DNA of 64,000 bases. It comes from a virus. Shown here piece by piece: positions 22,644 through 30,097 of the stretch. The translations under genes were made by a program, and so were the position numbers. The stretch lies in the IMG/VR virus record IMGVR_UViG_3300022698_000267, positions 209,564-273,563 of that record; one strand, written 5' to 3'. The notes under the pieces were generated by a model. The model was not told the origin of the DNA, did not search any database, and saw only the letters and a list, made by a program, of their open reading frames with translations. How positions within the stretch are numbered: the first letter of the stretch is position 1; the number at the start of each line of letters is the position of its first letter.

Positions 22644-23555
22644 CTAATGTTTTAAAATTTTCTTTACAGTATCTTTACAAGACTTGGATATAATATCGTT
22701 CTTCGTTTCTAACGATTTAGAAAGACAAGTTGAATCAAATATTGAAACCAAAAGTCTTTGATCTATCTCTTTTCTATCTGGGTCTTCTCTCTTTCTCAGA
22801 GCTTTCTTTTGTGTATCTACAAGTTCACAAATGCACCCATCCAAAATGAAGAAATCTCTTGCAACTTGTACATCTGGTTCATCTAGTATCAATAGTGAGA
22901 AATCAGATGTTTTAGATTTGAATACGAATGAATCTTCATCTAAATTTTCTGTCATATTGGAATCATTCACAATATTATGTCTGTTTACTAAATGATCCCA
23001 GAATAATTCTTCAATATTTCTACCTTCTCTTTTTGCCAACTCCTGACAGATTTCATAAAGTAGAAATAATGATAGTTTTGCAATGTACCCATCTTCTTGA
23101 AAAATTATATCTGAACAGAAAGAACCTTTGATAATGATTTTTCTCATTTCATTGAAAAATTCGAAAGTTGCAGCTTTGTGTTCTGGATAATCATAAACTG
23201 GAAATTCTTGTCTTGATTCACTGATGAATGATAGTATGTAATTTGTTTTTTCCTTATCGTTGCAATAAGATAGGAGTTTTTCTAATGTATTTTCCGAATA
23301 CTCGTCATTTTTGATGGTTAAGTCTGTTGAGATATAAATCATGGGAAAGATAAATTTCATTACATTCTTTCCTCTAATAGAATCTAATTCAATCATATGT
23401 CCATTTTCCAATTTGCTGCATATGGTTACAATGGAAGAATTTCTTTGTTTGGAAAATAATAATACTGATAAAACTTCTAAATTCCAATCATTCTCCATCA
23501 TAAATTTTCTTCGAACGAAGTCCAAATTTTCATAAGATATTTTCGATAATTCCAT
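22644..23555 (-). CDS. Hypothetical protein of the leftward operon
   Basis: A 303-residue helical, charged protein (start ATG 23555 after CAGGAGGATG; an ATG at 23582 is an alternative with a poor site). It contains a possible structured centre (YPEHKAATFEFFNEMRK) and a Lys-rich tail. It resembles a chaperone or assembly-type protein more than a beta-rich virion protein, but no family is recognised. It lies between two probable structural genes. Confidence 0.6.
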   Translation of the reverse strand: MELSKISYENLDFVRRKFMMENDWNLEVLSVLLFSKQRNSSIVTICSKLENGHMIELDSIRGKNVMKFIFPMIYISTDLTIKNDEYSENTLEKLLSYCNDKEKTNYILSFISESRQEFPVYDYPEHKAATFEFFNEMRKIIIKGSFCSDIIFQEDGYIAKLSLFLLYEICQELAKREGRNIEELFWDHLVNRHNIVNDSNMTENLDEDSFVFKSKTSDFSLLILDEPDVQVARDFFILDGCICELVDTQKKALRKREDPDRKEIDQRLLVSIFDSTCLSKSLETKNDIISKSCKDTVKKILKH

Positions 23556-23589
23556 AGTCAGTACATCCTCCTGAGATTTCATTTAAAAT

Positions 23590-26268
23590 TTACCACGCAT
23601 TTCCTTGTGACCAGTCTGGACCCAATGAATCTGTTAATTGTGTTACAATAGTATCCAGACTGGAAACATGTCCAACAGGTTCCGGCCATGGATATGGTTG
23701 CCATGATGATTCGTAATGAGAATCTAAATTCCTTCGCAAGTCTATCCTTATTAAACCATCTGTTGTGTATGTTGTCAACATTTTATTGACCCCATCATAA
23801 TGTAAGTGTGGTCTACACCACTTTTGACTTGTAAAAGTGGCAATTGAACTCATTTGTTTGCATGTAATTTCTAATTTAGTTAATACTAATGGCATCACTT
23901 GTAAACTGGAGTCGCTCTTATCTATATATAGTACTATAGCGGTAGTACTATTTTGTTGTCCAAAATGCATTTTTTGAACACTCATAATAGACCCTATATC
24001 ATTGCATCCAGTATCATTAAATGAAAAATTCACATCATATACAAATTTAAATATTTCCATTTTAACAAATCCTGGATTATCTCTATACTGTGACCATTTT
24101 TCATAGAACCATCTGGATTTGTTATACAAATGGGCAGAGTTTTCCTCACCTTTTGGACCATAGTAAACGGATGGATAACTCATAACAGCTTTTGGATGTT
24201 CTACATACATGTAAGCAGAGCCTTGTTGCCTATGATAGAATTCTCCTCCTTTTTCTTGTTGTGTAACGACCATTCCATATAGATTTACTATAGCATTTCC
24301 ATTCTCGCAAGGAGAATATGATTTAGGATTATTTTCATCTAATGGCTCTAATCCAAGATAAGCCATAGATAGTCTATGTAATAGATAGTCTAAAGCTCCA
24401 GTTTGCATTGTTACGCCTACTAGAAAGTAGTCACCACTCAAAAATTTTTCCAAACCACTACGTGCTGTTCCTGAGGTACCTTCCGCATTTATTCCTGAAG
24501 CGGAAGTAATTCCTGGGTCTTGCATAAATTCATTTGCTGCTTCTATTGTTAAATTTGTTCCATATATTGGAGGAAAATAATGACATGAATTACAAGAATT
24601 CCCATCCGTTATTGGATCATTGCCACCTCCACCACTACCTGCTATATGATCTGGAATTTTACATTCGACATCTTCGTATATTTTGAGCGTTATACCACCA
24701 GACCCTGGATCCTCGACATTAAAAATTACATCCATAGCATTTAGAAGTATTTTTGGTGCTCCAGGTGGTCTGTACGTATTAAAATCCGGATTGTATTCGT
24801 ACCCACCATAACCATACAATGCTTTCGCAAATAAACAGAAATCAACGCAAATGTATTCTTCAGGACAAGTGTTATTGTAAGCAAATAAAGTGCTACCTGA
24901 GCCATCTAATACTAGTGAACCCTTTCCATCAATAGCATTCCCCCCATTTCCTCCATTCATAGCATCTCCAGGTAAGCAGATTTGGTTCATCCCCCTTACA
25001 TCACCTCCTATTGTAAAGTAAGGAGGGGTTGGTGATGAATATAGATATGAAGCTTTGAAGCTGCTAAATACAAAATCGGAATTTGCGCTTACTAAAGATC
25101 CAAAAAAATTGGTTTTGTCAGTTTGTACTGGATAATACATATATGATCCAACCCACGGGCGATTTGCATGTTGTGCAACACTCCATGCAGTTGTTAATGT
25201 TCCAATTAAAGTTGCACCAAAAGCTACTGGATCTAACATATATGTATCTATGGCTAATGAAAAATCATATACTGGAACTCCACATGTAAACATAAAATAT
25301 CGTGAAAACCAAGGATCTTTTCCAACAAGACCATCAAGCCCCCCGATTCGTAAAAGGTCTGCTATGTGTTCAGTCATTTTAACTGGGTAACCAATTGAAA
25401 TTCTATTTTTAAGAGTTCCTTCAAGTTGTGCTTGTGCTATTGATAAATTGCTTTGTTGCATTAATGCATCATGAGTCATAAATTCCGTCCATAGAGTTAC
25501 ACCAAGTATTGGAATTGCTTTAAAATCTTTTTGCCATGCTTCTCCACCAAATGTTTCTGCTATGGTTTTTTTTGAAAAAGTTGCCGACCTCCCTTTTCCT
25601 ACAAAGTTTTCAAAATATTTATATAAAGATTCTGCATATAAAGCTGGATAATCTGAGCAAACTGGACCTAAATCATTATAAGTGTAAGGTACTGATTCGA
25701 AACCAAATGGTTGTCCTCTGAATCCAGGGTATAGTGTTCCTCTTTTTCCACATACAAAAGCTCCAGTAAAACTGTCTTTTGGGGATGCTATTCCACCTCC
25801 AATTCCACTTCCAGCTTCTGTGTCTTTATCATCGTCGGTCACCCTACTGTTATTCGTTATATCTTGTACAGAAAATCGGTACATCTGGCCACCAAAATGT
25901 CCAGCTGATGAAGCAATAGTCCATCCAACAAAAACAGATTTTCCAGTTATTCCATCTGGCATAGCACTTCCAAATGATGGTCCTGGAAGTGGTGTTGTTT
26001 GTTCACCACCTTGTACATAATTGATAGAAGTTTTACAAAATCCGGGACCATCTTGTTCTTCATCCCATGTTCCTCTATACATTTTAGCCATGACATATAA
26101 ATCTAAAAATACAACTGGTCTCTTTGTAGGAGATTCAGAACTTATGCCAGCTACAATTAACCCATAGGGTTTTGGTAAAGGATCATCTCCCCATTCTGTT
26201 AGTTTTGGACTGCCAGTAGATGATATGTCATCTAATTCAGTTCCAGCAAAATTTGCATGATCATCCAT
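23590..26268 (-). CDS. Large Gly/aromatic-rich virion-like protein
   Basis: An 892-residue protein with a CCGGAG ribosome site. It is unusually rich in Gly, Tyr, Phe, Pro and Asn with many short polar loops, little predicted coiled coil, and scattered Cys pairs (CNSCHYF, CVDFC). Stretches such as GGNGGNAIDGKGS and GSGGGGND look like flexible linkers. These are properties of phage baseplate, tail-tip or adhesin proteins. Nothing resembles a known enzyme. It forms part of the leftward operon and overlaps neither neighbour. Confidence 0.65.
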   Translation of the reverse strand: MDDHANFAGTELDDISSTGSPKLTEWGDDPLPKPYGLIVAGISSESPTKRPVVFLDLYVMAKMYRGTWDEEQDGPGFCKTSINYVQGGEQTTPLPGPSFGSAMPDGITGKSVFVGWTIASSAGHFGGQMYRFSVQDITNNSRVTDDDKDTEAGSGIGGGIASPKDSFTGAFVCGKRGTLYPGFRGQPFGFESVPYTYNDLGPVCSDYPALYAESLYKYFENFVGKGRSATFSKKTIAETFGGEAWQKDFKAIPILGVTLWTEFMTHDALMQQSNLSIAQAQLEGTLKNRISIGYPVKMTEHIADLLRIGGLDGLVGKDPWFSRYFMFTCGVPVYDFSLAIDTYMLDPVAFGATLIGTLTTAWSVAQHANRPWVGSYMYYPVQTDKTNFFGSLVSANSDFVFSSFKASYLYSSPTPPYFTIGGDVRGMNQICLPGDAMNGGNGGNAIDGKGSLVLDGSGSTLFAYNNTCPEEYICVDFCLFAKALYGYGGYEYNPDFNTYRPPGAPKILLNAMDVIFNVEDPGSGGITLKIYEDVECKIPDHIAGSGGGGNDPITDGNSCNSCHYFPPIYGTNLTIEAANEFMQDPGITSASGINAEGTSGTARSGLEKFLSGDYFLVGVTMQTGALDYLLHRLSMAYLGLEPLDENNPKSYSPCENGNAIVNLYGMVVTQQEKGGEFYHRQQGSAYMYVEHPKAVMSYPSVYYGPKGEENSAHLYNKSRWFYEKWSQYRDNPGFVKMEIFKFVYDVNFSFNDTGCNDIGSIMSVQKMHFGQQNSTTAIVLYIDKSDSSLQVMPLVLTKLEITCKQMSSIATFTSQKWCRPHLHYDGVNKMLTTYTTDGLIRIDLRRNLDSHYESSWQPYPWPEPVGHVSSLDTIVTQLTDSLGPDWSQGNAW

Positions 26269-26272
26269 ACTT

Positions 26273-26641
26273 TTACTCCGGCAAAATCATCACAATACCA
26301 TTCTCAAATTCCACTCTAATTCGTTTTTTTGTATCGATGAAGCCAAAGCTAGCATGTTGAAAATCATCTACTGCCATAGACCCTATGAATTTTTGGAAGT
26401 ATTCTATTCCAGTTAACCATTCTAAATCGCCTTTCATAACACAAATGTGTTGATTATTGATAGTCAAAGCAACAGAAACCCATTGTACTTTTTCATCTTT
26501 AAAACTGGCTATTGTAAAGTCTCTCATGACTCTATAAGCCGTTTTTTCAGCAGTAGCTTTGTAATCTTTCAAATTATGCTGCCAGATTTTACTTTGTCCA
26601 TTTTCATCGATAATAGAAATAGAGATAACAAAATCATTCAT
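26273..26641 (-). CDS. Hypothetical small protein of the leftward operon
   Basis: A 122-residue protein, beta-rich at both ends, starting inside the stop of the upstream gene (ATGA overlap) and ending 4 bases before the 892-residue protein's start. It begins MNDFVISISIIDENGQ and has two later strand pairs. This tight coupling with the large structural gene suggests a chaperone or a small virion component; no family is recognised. Confidence 0.6.
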   Translation of the reverse strand: MNDFVISISIIDENGQSKIWQHNLKDYKATAEKTAYRVMRDFTIASFKDEKVQWVSVALTINNQHICVMKGDLEWLTGIEYFQKFIGSMAVDDFQHASFGFIDTKKRIRVEFENGIVMILPE

Positions 26642-27497
26642 TCTCAGACTCCAGTTGGTATTTAAAATGTTTGGATCTACAAATTAATAGAAGGAGATTA
26701 CGTAACGATTTTTCAATCTTTTTATTTCCAGTGTATTCTATGAAATTTTTTAGAAATGTTTCTATTTGATACACTTTAAATTTTTTATCTCCTTTATTAG
26801 TGGCATTTCTTATAATGTATCCTAATAACAAAGCTCTTGTTAGACTTAATTCAAAATCCTTACCAGAAAATTGTGCCTCCAAGACCTGTTGTATAATGTT
26901 CCGTATATACCATTGTAATTGATTCATTCCAGCGTAAGACATTAATGAATTATATTCTGTTTTAATTTCATCATTCGTTAAAAATCGAAAAATATGAAGT
27001 ATTTTGGCTTTTTTCTTCCACCAAGTGAAATAATTTTTAGAATGATACTCTTCTGTTTGTATAAGGTTTTCTTCATTCCAAGATGCTATGATGTAAGGAA
27101 TCTTACTTTTCTTGGAAATTTTGTAGTTGATATATATTGGTATTTTTTCTCCAAGACAAAAAATCGAAAAGATTAAGTATATTGGATAATATTTTCCATA
27201 TCCAATAATTTCTAAAAAATTTTGAACTGCTGCACCACGTTCTTTTCCAAAGGCATGTTTAGAAGAACAGTTTTGACAGAGGGTTTCAAAATAATTTTCT
27301 TGGCATTCTATTGGAAGTGCATTTGTAAACAAAGCTACGTACATTCGTTTTTCACTTAAAGCGCATATTTCTTGCATTTCTTGATGATCAGGATCTTGTG
27401 TTACGTCTATTCCAGACCAATACCTGTCTAGATAATCATAACATCTAGAGTCTTGACTTAATCTTATTCTTTCTATACATGATATTTCGTTTCCCAT
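26634..27497 (-). CDS. Hypothetical protein, first gene of the leftward operon
   Basis: A 287-residue helical protein preceded by TTGGAGGC. It contains a Cys-x2-Cys (CQNC) with another Cys shortly before it, a mildly hydrophobic stretch around 110-125 (YYPIYLIFSIFCLG), and a Lys-rich C-terminus. It could be an assembly factor. The hydrophobic stretch is short and ambiguous as a membrane segment. The recurrent AATACTA motif lies just upstream on the same strand. Confidence 0.6.
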   Translation of the reverse strand: MGNEISCIERIRLSQDSRCYDYLDRYWSGIDVTQDPDHQEMQEICALSEKRMYVALFTNALPIECQENYFETLCQNCSSKHAFGKERGAAVQNFLEIIGYGKYYPIYLIFSIFCLGEKIPIYINYKISKKSKIPYIIASWNEENLIQTEEYHSKNYFTWWKKKAKILHIFRFLTNDEIKTEYNSLMSYAGMNQLQWYIRNIIQQVLEAQFSGKDFELSLTRALLLGYIIRNATNKGDKKFKVYQIETFLKNFIEYTGNKKIEKSLRNLLLLICRSKHFKYQLESENE

Positions 27498-27522
27498 TAT
27501 TTAGAAGCCTCCAACTTTTTTT

Positions 27523-27529
27523 TAGTATT
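27523..27529 (-). promoter_or_regulatory. AATACTA promoter-like motif (minus strand)
   Basis: Read on the minus strand this is AATACTA followed by an A-run and a GGAGG ribosome site 26 bases from the start of the leftward operon. The same heptamer on the opposite strand, in the correct orientation for this operon, supports a promoter role. Confidence 0.45.
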
Positions 27530-27600
27530 CTTGAGGATTTATAATAGGAAATGTCTTAAAAACATTTCATATATTGGTAAAGTTCTGAAGGAGTTTTAAA

Positions 27601-27873
27601 ATTTCTATTACTAATGAGATACAACTTAAAGAATTCACACAAGGTCTTTTAGAATTTTCTAGATCTGTAGAGGAGGGAGATTTAAATGTTAATTTATCTC
27701 CTAATGAAGATCTCAATGTTATTACGAATGAAGAAGTAGAAGAGTTTGTTGCTGTTAATTCTAAAGCTACATTGGAAAAAGGAAATCCTGATGAAATTTC
27801 TAGTGATTGGAGATCTACATTTGGGGAAGAGCTACTTTCCAATGCTAAGATTCGAGCAAAATCCAAACTTTAA
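27601..27873 (+). CDS. Acidic small protein with apparent ATT start
   Basis: An open frame of 90 codons with an ideal ribosome site (GAAGGAG at 27587-27593) seven bases before an ATT codon. The frame is closed upstream by TGA at 27586, and no ATG, GTG or TTG lies near the site. The product is acidic and helical (NEIQLKEFTQGLLEFSRSV; later NEEVEEFVAVNS), with codon use like neighbouring genes. It overlaps the next gene's best start by 83 bases. ATT is a known but rare start (as in infC). The alternative is that this is a chance frame and the ribosome site is unused. Confidence 0.5.
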   Translation: MSITNEIQLKEFTQGLLEFSRSVEEGDLNVNLSPNEDLNVITNEEVEEFVAVNSKATLEKGNPDEISSDWRSTFGEELLSNAKIRAKSKL

Positions 27874-28747
27874 CTTTGAAAAGTACAAGAATTTCTCTAA
27901 TCTCTGGACCTCCAGATCTATAGACTACATAATGAACGTTTTTGATCTAATAAATATCGAGTTTTCAAATCAAGATATAGAAATAGTATTCTTGGGAGAT
28001 GTTTTGGATTCTGCAAAAACTCCTGAAGAAACAATGGATCTGTATTTTAAATTTGGACTACTAGACAAGATGTTAAATAAGAATCCGAATTGTAGAATAT
28101 CCATAGTCGTTGGGAATCATGATAAGAATACAAAACTTCAAAAGATAAATTCTTCTAAATTAAGCAGTTATCATAATTACAGAAGTAGAGTTGTCGTTTA
28201 TGAAGAATCTTACATGAATGAAGAAAGAAATTTATTATACGTTCCTTATATAAGATTTGACCTTTTATTCAAAAACCTATCGCAATACAGTAAACAAACT
28301 TTCAAAGAAATTATAATCTTTTCACATAATCGAATTTACATCAATGATTTTTTTAGAAAATCAAGAACATACAGCAGATCAGAAATTCATAATTTGTTTT
28401 CTCAAACCAAAATAGTAATGTTTAACGGCCATATACATAATCATTATTATGAAAAAGATTTCTTTCTGACTGGTTCTGTTTCTCCAACTTCGATGAAGGA
28501 TGATTTTCAGTCTTCTGGATTGTGTTTTTACGATTCAGAAACTAAAGAATTAAGGACTTACAAAAACAATAAAATTTCTTTTCTGTCTATTTGGTCTAGA
28601 GATCATTTAGAATCTTTGTTTGAGATGTTAAATTTTGCTAAAGAATCTGGATGTCATATAGCTTTAAGATTATCTTCTGACTTAAAAAGAGATTTAAAAG
28701 GGTTATGTAAGAATTTTTCAGAAACTATCGTAGCATTTAGTTATTAG
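27791..28747 (+). CDS. Second calcineurin-like (Mre11/SbcD-type) phosphoesterase
   Basis: A 318-residue metallophosphoesterase with all metal motifs in canonical form: GDLHLG (D8, H10), FLGDVLD, VVGNHD, a lone FSHN histidine and FNGHIHNH. This set is typical of SbcD/Mre11 and related phage nucleases. ATG 27791 is used since the first metal motif begins seven residues later; it follows GGAAA, and the upstream in-frame ATG at 27746 would add 15 residues. It is clearly diverged from the protein at 18860-19849 and no Rad50-like partner is next to it. It is either a free-standing nuclease/phosphatase or an assembly-related enzyme. Confidence 0.85.
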   Translation: MKFLVIGDLHLGKSYFPMLRFEQNPNFNFEKYKNFSNLWTSRSIDYIMNVFDLINIEFSNQDIEIVFLGDVLDSAKTPEETMDLYFKFGLLDKMLNKNPNCRISIVVGNHDKNTKLQKINSSKLSSYHNYRSRVVVYEESYMNEERNLLYVPYIRFDLLFKNLSQYSKQTFKEIIIFSHNRIYINDFFRKSRTYSRSEIHNLFSQTKIVMFNGHIHNHYYEKDFFLTGSVSPTSMKDDFQSSGLCFYDSETKELRTYKNNKISFLSIWSRDHLESLFEMLNFAKESGCHIALRLSSDLKRDLKGLCKNFSETIVAFSY

Positions 28748-28755
28748 GAGTTGTC

Positions 28756-29121
28756 ATGTTACAATTAAGGAAAGTTATAGAAAAAGTTATTTTTCCAAAG
28801 TTGCATGGAATTGAAGAATCACCGACTGTTACAATCTTAGGAATGTCCTCTGAAAATACTAGCAATCCTTTTAGTGGAACTGAACATAACGAAAGTTATG
28901 ATGATTCAAAAACAGTAGATTGCATATTCAGTGAAGAACCAGAAATCATCAGCTCTGGAAATAATGTTACCACTCAAAAAGTTATCTATTTCTATATAAA
29001 AGTTCCAGATTTTCCAGAGTTAAGTTTAAAAAATCGTTTTGTGTTTAAAGGTATTCGTTACAAAGCTATGGATGTACAAGATCTTTTCGGCTTATGGAAA
29101 GTTAAAGTCGTTAAGAGTTAG
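28756..29121 (+). CDS. Hypothetical protein, possible small virion/connector protein
   Basis: A 121-residue protein directly before the structural run, with ribosome site TAGGAG. It has an N-terminal helix, a Ser/Thr/Asn-rich middle, and C-terminal strands ending YKAMDVQDLFGLWKVKVVKS. The size and ending are like small head-tail or tail-completion proteins in which beta strands finish the chain, but this is only a resemblance. Confidence 0.55.
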   Translation: MLQLRKVIEKVIFPKLHGIEESPTVTILGMSSENTSNPFSGTEHNESYDDSKTVDCIFSEEPEIISSGNNVTTQKVIYFYIKVPDFPELSLKNRFVFKGIRYKAMDVQDLFGLWKVKVVKS

Positions 29122-29134
29122 AAGGAGGTTCTAA

Positions 29135-30079
29135 ATGGGTATTTTTGGTGACGATCAAGAAGGTGGAAACCTTGATGGAATGCAATTTGTAGAAGCTAGA
29201 AAGTCATCAGATGGAACTATTACTATAAGTCTTACTGGTTTGCCTGGAGACATGCCTGGTGGAACACTAGGTATTGGAGGTTATAAATTCGTTAGAACAT
29301 CTAGATCTGGAATGGGAACTCTAAAAGAATCTGCTACATATGTGGCAGAAAAATCATCTAATAACTTTGTTAAAATAAGCAATAGCTGTGTTTATAAAAA
29401 TATCCCAAAATCAGTGTTAGATAGTTATAACAGGTCAATAACTCCAAAAGCAATCCTGGCAGATATATCAAACCCAGATTCTGTTGTGAAATTAAAATCC
29501 GTAGACAGTCCCTGGACAGATGACCCAGATGGATGGACTGCACAAGATATACTAAATGATTTAGATTTTGGTGGTGTTACATTGCCTTCCGGCATGGATT
29601 ACTCTATTAATGAGGTTCAAGTGAAAGCTGGAACTCCTCTTGGTAGTTTTATAAAATCTCTCCTTCCAATTCCTGGAATAGTAATTGCAAATACGGCAGG
29701 AGGATTAATTATTAGCACGTCAGGAAGTGCAGGAGGATTGGAGCCTCCTGGTACTCTTTGTTGGCAAAGTGGTGAATCTGAAACGAAACAAGATTTTTCT
29801 AATACCGTAACTGGAGGGAACTCATCACCAATTCAAATAACTGGTGGTTGTACTACAGTGGGAGTTGGAGATGACTCACCTATTTTTGGAGGACCATTTA
29901 ATGAAGACGCAGAGGTTATAGTACATATAAATCAGGTTGGTGGAATGTTTGGAGTTGAATCAGAAAACGTTTCTAGTTACTCTTCCGAATCTTTTATATC
30001 TCATATGTTTTCAATAGGTAGTTCAGTTGGGCCTGGTGGTGGTGGAGGTGGAGGGGGAAGTGGAGTTGGTCCTGCATAA
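29135..30079 (+). CDS. Probable virion protein with Gly-rich tail
   Basis: A 314-residue protein with AGGAGG ribosome site. It is beta-rich and full of Gly/Ser loops, with a central helical piece (DGWTAQDILNDLDFGG), several GGT and GGN turns, and a C-terminal poly-Gly run (about residues 300-310). It has no signal peptide and no catalytic motif. Position before the large PA14-containing protein suggests a tail or baseplate component. Confidence 0.6.
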   Translation: MGIFGDDQEGGNLDGMQFVEARKSSDGTITISLTGLPGDMPGGTLGIGGYKFVRTSRSGMGTLKESATYVAEKSSNNFVKISNSCVYKNIPKSVLDSYNRSITPKAILADISNPDSVVKLKSVDSPWTDDPDGWTAQDILNDLDFGGVTLPSGMDYSINEVQVKAGTPLGSFIKSLLPIPGIVIANTAGGLIISTSGSAGGLEPPGTLCWQSGESETKQDFSNTVTGGNSSPIQITGGCTTVGVGDDSPIFGGPFNEDAEVIVHINQVGGMFGVESENVSSYSSESFISHMFSIGSSVGPGGGGGGGGSGVGPA

Positions 30080-30097
30080 AATAAAATGGGATAGATA

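Noticed and set aside
27567-27866. Minus-strand Ser-rich frame opposite the ATT-start gene
   Set aside because: It has no ribosome site and reads as the antisense of a plus-strand frame with an ideal one.
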